Positions 59,555 to 64,000 of a DNA stretch of 64,000 bases are shown here, piece after piece; the stretch's first letter is position 1; each line of letters opens with the position of its first letter. The DNA comes from Sporobacter sp963675425 (GTDB lineage Bacteria > Bacillota > Clostridia > Oscillospirales > Oscillospiraceae). The DNA lies in NCBI GenBank assembly GCA_963675425.1, contig OY776214.1:3038001-3102000 (forward strand), in the 5' to 3' direction. The notes below the pieces were generated by a model. The model saw only the letters and a program-made list of their open reading frames with translations, ran no database searches and was not told the origin of the DNA. Both the position numbers and the translations under genes were made by a program.

Positions 59555-60997
59555 TTAACGAACGCCGTCGAGGATAACGCGCTGGCTGCGCAGGATGTCC
59601 TGGAGCTCCTTGGTATACTTTTCGTCCTCAAGCTCTCGCGGAGTGACGCCATGCTTGACGCACAGGGCGGCGGCGGTGCCGGCGGCCTGGCCCGTGACCA
59701 TCGTCTCCTGCAGGAACCGCTGGTACGCGCAGCGCTCGGCGGACACGTGCTTGCCGGCGATCAGGAGGTTCTCAATCTTCCGCGGCACGAGCATCCTGTA
59801 GGGCAGGTCGTAGGTGCCCTTGTTGGGAGGCTTGACGGTACCCTGCTTGGACGCCGCGATGGTGCGGTTGTCCGCCACGTGGACGGCGCCAGCCGAGAAC
59901 GTGCTCTTGCCGATGCAGTCGTAGTGGCGTCGGCCTTCGGCAACGTCGTCCCAGCCCAGCTTATAATCGCCCATAATCCGGCGGCCTTCACGCAGGCGCA
60001 TCTCCAGGCCCATCTTTGTGATATAGGCGTTCTGGAAGCCGGGCATGTATTTCTTGAAGGCTTTGACGGCGATCTGGATCTGCCGGCGGTTTTCAACCTC
60101 GCCGTACGTCAGATCCCACGGGTCGCAGCTCCAGAGGTTCGGGACCTGGGCAGAGTGCTGGCAATGGGCCTGCAGATGGCCGCCGTCCGGCTTCGGCCCG
60201 ATGAAGAAGCCCATCCCGGCGTACGGGTGCCAGTCGCCATTCTTCAGTGCTTCGTTCATAATGTCAAAGAAGCCAAGCATGTCGCCGAGCTCGCCGATGT
60301 CCTTGACGTTTCGGATCAGTTCGTAACGCTCCTCCGGCGTCCGGTCCGCATCGCCGCGCGGCAGGATTTGATCGGGATGGGCCTTGATATATGCCAGCGT
60401 TTCGTCCCAGTTGATACCGTCGAGGGTGAAGCAGACAGACTGGGGTTCGCTTTCCTCGCGGGACAGGAGCTCGTAGTCGCAGCCGGCACGGACGGCGATA
60501 TCGCCTTCGCCGGTGCACTCGATGACGACCTTCGCCTCGAAGTACTGGCGGCCGGCGGCGTTCTCGACAACAACGCCGTTAACGTTGTCACCGTTCTTGA
60601 TGACGTCAACAACGAGGGAGTGCAGCAGGAGGTTGACGTTGTTTTCGGTCATCATCTGGAAGATCAGCAGGCCCCACCATTCGGGATCGACGAAGGAGAA
60701 AATGTAATCGTCCCCTTTGCGGTATTCGTTCATGTCGGTGGGACGTGCGTGGTTCTCGGCCAGGAGCCGCTCGTGGGTCTCGCCGATGATGCCGTCGATG
60801 ACGCGCTCGCCCGCGTCGTTATAAAGATAGGCGTAGGAAAATCCCGGAGGGCCGGATACGTTCATCTGGCCGCCCAGTGCGCCCAGCCGTTCGATGAGCA
60901 GCGTCTTCGCGCCGCCTCTGGCGGCCGATATGGCGGCCGCAACGCCGGACGTGCCGCCGCCGCAGACGATCACGTCGTATTTGTAATCTCTGACCAT
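59555..60997 (-). CDS. FAD-dependent oxidoreductase (FAD_oxidored family)
   Basis: About 480 residues. The N-terminal FAD site is YDVIVCGGGTSGVAAAISAARGG with ERLGALGGQMNVSGP; a second flavin segment near the C-terminus is IENLLIAGKHVSAERCAYQRF..TMVTGQAAGTAAAL. Together these define the FAD_oxidored group, related to fumarate reductase/GidA-type flavoproteins. A start at 60997 fits AGGAG seven bases upstream. The substrate is unknown. It is the last gene of a three-gene operon with a UGSC-like protein and an Fe-S protein, suggesting an electron chain from or to an organic acid or thiol compound. Confidence 0.85.
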   Translation of the reverse strand: MVRDYKYDVIVCGGGTSGVAAAISAARGGAKTLLIERLGALGGQMNVSGPPGFSYAYLYNDAGERVIDGIIGETHERLLAENHARPTDMNEYRKGDDYIFSFVDPEWWGLLIFQMMTENNVNLLLHSLVVDVIKNGDNVNGVVVENAAGRQYFEAKVVIECTGEGDIAVRAGCDYELLSREESEPQSVCFTLDGINWDETLAYIKAHPDQILPRGDADRTPEERYELIRNVKDIGELGDMLGFFDIMNEALKNGDWHPYAGMGFFIGPKPDGGHLQAHCQHSAQVPNLWSCDPWDLTYGEVENRRQIQIAVKAFKKYMPGFQNAYITKMGLEMRLREGRRIMGDYKLGWDDVAEGRRHYDCIGKSTFSAGAVHVADNRTIAASKQGTVKPPNKGTYDLPYRMLVPRKIENLLIAGKHVSAERCAYQRFLQETMVTGQAAGTAAALCVKHGVTPRELEDEKYTKELQDILRSQRVILDGVR

Positions 60998-61114
60998 GTT
61001 CATTCTCCTGTTCTTTACATGATTTATATGTGCAGGTTATTTGTTTTTCTCCAGCATTTCGGTACAGCAGGTTTGTTTGCATTCCCCTCGTCGAAGGCGG
61101 GGGAATTTACATCC

Positions 61115-62830
61115 TTATTTTTTCACCTTGAAGTCGGCGATAGTCTTGGCAACTGTGCCGTCCGGCAGGCAGAGCGCCTCGACAATGCCCTCGCTGTGCA
61201 GCGCCCACGGCAGGATCACGGCCGAATGGCCGCCGCGCCCGCCAATGGTGACAACCTCGACGTCCTTGGGGCTTCTCGTGACCGGCATCGGATGCTTATC
61301 CTTGAAGCTGGCCGGACGTACGGGCACGAGACCGCGGCCGTTGACCATAGGTGTCTGATGATACGCATACGTATAAATATGCTCCTGGATCATTTCCTTC
61401 GTGTAGCCGTCTTTTTTGAGCATCATGCCGTGGTCCGGCGTGAGGCAGACGACCAGGGGGCCGGGTATGTAGGCGTTATTCGACCCGAGCGTCGTGCAGC
61501 AGTCTGTGATCGTATCAAGAAGATCATGGCCGTTGAGGCTTAAAAAGTCGATGATGTCGTGCTGGGGTTCGGCTTTGAGGACGTATACCGTCGTCGTCTC
61601 CGCGTCGAAGTGGTCTTCGTTGATCATGTTCCACTGTGCCAAGGACGGCTCCTCGGCGAAGCAGTAGGTGAATTCGGCCTGAGAGGCCAGGCAGTCAAGA
61701 TCGATGAAGCCGGGGAAGGCGCGGCAGATATTAAGAATCACGAGGTTGACGGCACGGCCGATGGTGGCGTTGGCCGGGTAGCCCGGGCCCATGCAGCCCT
61801 GCTTGCCGGAAATGCCGAGCTCCTGGGCAATCGGACCGCTCACGAGCACGAGATTGCCGCCGGGGTGCGACGTTGTAACGGACTGAATGAGGTTGTACTT
61901 CGGACTGTTGAGCGCCTTGAACGCCGCGATGAGTACCGGCATCGCCGTGGGCTTGCAGCCGGCCATAACGGCGGCGATGGCAACATCCCGCACCACAATA
62001 TCCTGACCCGTCGGGCCGACTTCCTCGCACAGGACCATGTCCTCGGGGAACGGGCAGTACTCAAACATCGCCTCATACCGCGCGCGTGTGGGTGGTATGA
62101 TCGGCAGGCCGTCCGAGATATGCTCGGCGTTAAAGTAGTCGTTAATCTCTTCCATGTAGGCGCCGGGCTCCAGAAGCTTTTCAGGCTCGGCGTCGATCGT
62201 GTCGATGATCGGCAGCAGGCCGCTGTCGGCGGGCGGAATCCGATCAAGCTTAAAGGGAATCTCGGCTGTTTTTGCAAGCTTCTCGCCGGTAGCTGTGAGA
62301 GAATCCATGATGTAGTTCCACTTCAGATCCACCTGGGCGCAGATTTCCTCGTGGGTGCTGGCCTGATAGACGTCGACGGAGCACAGACAGAGGTTCCCGG
62401 CGCGGTACGCGCCGACGCCCTCGGTAATGCCGGAACCCGGAGGGGCCGTCATGTAGACGGTGGGGATGCCGAGCTTTTCCAATGCGATCGCCACAATCGT
62501 CGTAGCGGCTGATGTGCCCATGTCGCCGAAAGCCACGACGGCGGCCGTCGGCTTTTCCTTTGACATCATCTCGGCATAGGCGTAGAGCTTTTCCGTGTTC
62601 TTGCCGCGCACCGTTTCGTAATAGTCCACGAAATTCGTGATGCCCAGCTCCGTAAAGCGTTCCTTGATCCGGTCAAAGACCGCCATGTAGTTGCAGAAGT
62701 CCAGCTTTGTGTTGTTGTAAAAAAGTACCTTACCGTTTTTTAAATCATCGAGCGTTACGCGAGGGGCGAGATCGATGACCTCCCGTTTCTGGAAGCCACG
62801 GGGATCAAGCAGATCGTGCAGTTTGTTCAT
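61115..62830 (-). CDS. UGSC-like protein lacking the selenocysteine/cysteine motif
   Basis: 571 residues from ATG 62830 (AAAGGA upstream). Residues about 45-170 resemble the UGSC domain: VLFYNNTKLDF, AVVAFGDMGTSAATTIVAIALEKLGIPTV. In this domain the position G-D-(U/C)-G-S-C normally holds selenocysteine or cysteine; here it reads G-D-M-G-T-S, so the redox residue is gone. The second half (SDGLPIIPPTRARYEAM, RDVAIAAVMAGCKPTAMPVL, GSGPI-like VLVSGPIAQELG, GYPANATIGRAVNLV) is the domain commonly joined to UGSC. Function unknown; probably a two-part enzyme acting with its operon neighbours. Confidence 0.7.
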   Translation of the reverse strand: MNKLHDLLDPRGFQKREVIDLAPRVTLDDLKNGKVLFYNNTKLDFCNYMAVFDRIKERFTELGITNFVDYYETVRGKNTEKLYAYAEMMSKEKPTAAVVAFGDMGTSAATTIVAIALEKLGIPTVYMTAPPGSGITEGVGAYRAGNLCLCSVDVYQASTHEEICAQVDLKWNYIMDSLTATGEKLAKTAEIPFKLDRIPPADSGLLPIIDTIDAEPEKLLEPGAYMEEINDYFNAEHISDGLPIIPPTRARYEAMFEYCPFPEDMVLCEEVGPTGQDIVVRDVAIAAVMAGCKPTAMPVLIAAFKALNSPKYNLIQSVTTSHPGGNLVLVSGPIAQELGISGKQGCMGPGYPANATIGRAVNLVILNICRAFPGFIDLDCLASQAEFTYCFAEEPSLAQWNMINEDHFDAETTTVYVLKAEPQHDIIDFLSLNGHDLLDTITDCCTTLGSNNAYIPGPLVVCLTPDHGMMLKKDGYTKEMIQEHIYTYAYHQTPMVNGRGLVPVRPASFKDKHPMPVTRSPKDVEVVTIGGRGGHSAVILPWALHSEGIVEALCLPDGTVAKTIADFKVKK

Positions 62831-62870
62831 AAATCTTTGATCCTTTCGTATAGATAATAGTCCGCGGGGG

Positions 62871-63779
62871 TTATACAGAACCGGCGCCTTTGCTGACACC
62901 TGTTTTCTTGAATTTAGCGCCCCAGTCGCCAACGGGGCAGTAAGACAGGCATTTGCCGCAGTTGTGCGAGGTGTGATGCTGCAGGCCGCCTTCGTTTATA
63001 GGCATACGGTGCACCGCGTCTAGGATATCCTGCGGCGTCGGGTCCGAGGTTTCAAGATAATCTTCGTTGGCACCGGTGATCTTTTTAAGGCCGAGCGTGC
63101 CAATCTGGCATTTTTCCCAATTGCACTTGCCGTATTCATAATGGTGCTCGCCGATGTTACAGCGATGGATGTCCTCGGCGCCGATTTCGGAGAGGGCGCC
63201 CGTCGGGCAGATACGCGTACAGATGCCGCACTTTTCGGGTTCGCACAGCTTTTTTCCCGTATAAAGCGGGTCGGGCTCCAGCTCAAGCTGCGTGAGGACG
63301 ACACCAAAACGGTTGCGCGGACCGAACTGAGGCGTCAGAACAATGCTCATCCAGCCAAATTCCCCAAGGCCGGCTGCGACGGCGGCATGGCGGAGGCTCA
63401 GCTGCATGCCGTTTGTCATCGGCCCTGTCGAGCAGGGCGTCGTAATAACACCTGTCGTGCGTTCGATGAACTGAGCAATAGAGTAGCAGGCATACGTCAA
63501 CTCGAAGTTCGGTAAAAATGCGTAGCCATATGTACCGTAAAGTCCCTTGAGGTCTCGTCGGCCGTCTTCAAACGTGCGGAAATTAGCCTGAATGATACCA
63601 TCTAAAAGTCTTGTGCCAATAACAATGACTGTTTTACACCCGGGCAGAATATCGGTGGGATGCCGTCCGGCCGGTGATTCGACAAACCGGTCGACGCCGG
63701 CAAAACCGCATAAATCCATGCCGTGAGTCAGCGCCGTTTGTTTGATTTGCTCTTTAAGATTCAATGTGTCCGCCCCCAT
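62871..63779 (-). CDS. QueG/reductive-dehalogenase-like double 4Fe-4S protein
   Basis: About 300 residues, no signal peptide. The N-terminal domain (GMDLCGFAGVDRFVE, LPGCKTVIVIGTRLLDGI) belongs to the COG1600 group that includes epoxyqueuosine reductase and the corrinoid-binding part of reductive dehalogenases. The C-terminal half has ferredoxin-type cysteine clusters: C-E-P-E-K-C-G-I-C-T-R-I-C-P and H-N-C-G-K-C-L-S-Y-C-P. QueG itself uses cobalamin; whether this protein does cannot be seen. First gene of the redox operon, 40 bases before the UGSC-like gene. The start is uncertain: ATG 63779, or TTG 63761 with a better-placed GGGGG. Confidence 0.78.
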   Translation of the reverse strand: MGADTLNLKEQIKQTALTHGMDLCGFAGVDRFVESPAGRHPTDILPGCKTVIVIGTRLLDGIIQANFRTFEDGRRDLKGLYGTYGYAFLPNFELTYACYSIAQFIERTTGVITTPCSTGPMTNGMQLSLRHAAVAAGLGEFGWMSIVLTPQFGPRNRFGVVLTQLELEPDPLYTGKKLCEPEKCGICTRICPTGALSEIGAEDIHRCNIGEHHYEYGKCNWEKCQIGTLGLKKITGANEDYLETSDPTPQDILDAVHRMPINEGGLQHHTSHNCGKCLSYCPVGDWGAKFKKTGVSKGAGSV

Positions 63780-63936
63780 TCAACGTTCTGGAACCACGCA
63801 GATTACTTAAGTCAAGTCTAAATAAATCACGATGGACTGTCAATCTCGATTCTTGCTCTCAGCTATAACCATCACGTAATTGTCAGCGTCCTCTTGGGTA
63901 TATGAAAATACGGTGAAAACACGGCAAAAGACGGCA

Positions 63937-63972
63937 AAAGGGGCTGTAGCAAAACAGCCCGAAAAAAAACAG
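63937..63972 (-). terminator. terminator-like repeat at the right window edge
   Basis: On the minus strand GGGCTG-ttttgcta-CAGCCC is followed by CTTTT. The sequence AAAAGGGGCTGTAG-AAAACA also occurs at 21607-21626. It could end a minus-strand gene beyond the window or be the tip of an insertion element. Confidence 0.4.
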
Positions 63973-64000
63973 AGCCGAAGTGACTGCGAAAGCAGACACA

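Noticed and set aside
59651..61543. 630-codon open frame on the plus strand
   Set aside because: It lies wholly opposite the FAD oxidoreductase and UGSC-like genes, has no family motif and no ribosome binding site; high-GC third positions keep it open by chance.

Overview
The window looks like about 64 kb of chromosome from an anaerobic, endospore-forming member of the Clostridia, probably an Oscillospiraceae-like lineage. The pointers are mid-range GC, a YtvI-type sporulation permease, a BofC-like domain protein, DUF1292 next to a 6S RNA, S-layer homology (SLH) anchoring, a Zur-type zinc operon, a stand-alone Isc system with an Rrf2 regulator, and many ferredoxin-like and radical SAM proteins. 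No genus can be named from sequence reading alone.

Layout. 1-3.8 kb: the end of an esterase, then a zinc ABC transporter operon (znuA-znuC-znuB) closed by its own Fur-family regulator, behind a consensus promoter covered by an inverted TGCA-type operator. 4.3-11.3 kb: two chemoreceptors (one membrane, one cytosolic), a rubredoxin-like/DUF2231 membrane protein, a thioesterase, ruvX, a TauE/SafE exporter split into two half-genes, and ytvI. 11.4-20.4 kb: homoserine dehydrogenase and an aspartokinase with an internal translation start, a class A penicillin-binding protein with a repetitive tail, small cell-envelope and DUF1292 genes, a likely 6S RNA, and a PrsA/SurA-like foldase. 20.7-23.6 kb: an AT-rich orphan membrane protein, IS256 transposase debris, a cold-shock protein and tRNA-Leu(CAG).

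23.6-30.3 kb: carA and a carB-dapF gene fusion whose epimerase half has lost both catalytic cysteines. The two genes are separated by a 102-bp tandem repeat and one copy of a four-hairpin dispersed element. Then comes a graveyard of mobile-element and SLH-protein remnants. 30.4-42.0 kb: a phosphonate island, with a DeoR-type regulator, a 2-aminoethylphosphonate-type ABC transporter, a fused PhnX-PhnW enzyme and a 1561-residue surface-anchored metallophosphoesterase. 42.6-48.8 kb: a lipoprotein and a trehalose module (OtsA-OtsB fusion, GH65 phosphorylase, beta-phosphoglucomutase).

49.2-53.0 kb: an SPL-like radical SAM pair, then a cobalamin riboswitch controlling a shortened RlmN-like radical SAM protein and a LOG/NIF3-domain fusion. 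I regard this as the most exciting part of the window: the enzymes match what would be needed to make 2-methyladenine, the lower ligand of the cobamide Factor A. 53.0-58.2 kb: a mobile repeat inside a terminator, a putative cysteine leader peptide, OAH sulfhydrylase, cysK, an IscR-like regulator, iscS and iscU, which together form a sulfur-assimilation and Fe-S module. 58.2-63.8 kb: a DUF1848 radical SAM protein and a three-gene redox operon (QueG-like Fe-S protein, UGSC-like protein without its selenocysteine/cysteine motif, FAD oxidoreductase) of unknown substrate.

Domain names come from motif recognition by eye; no database search was possible.
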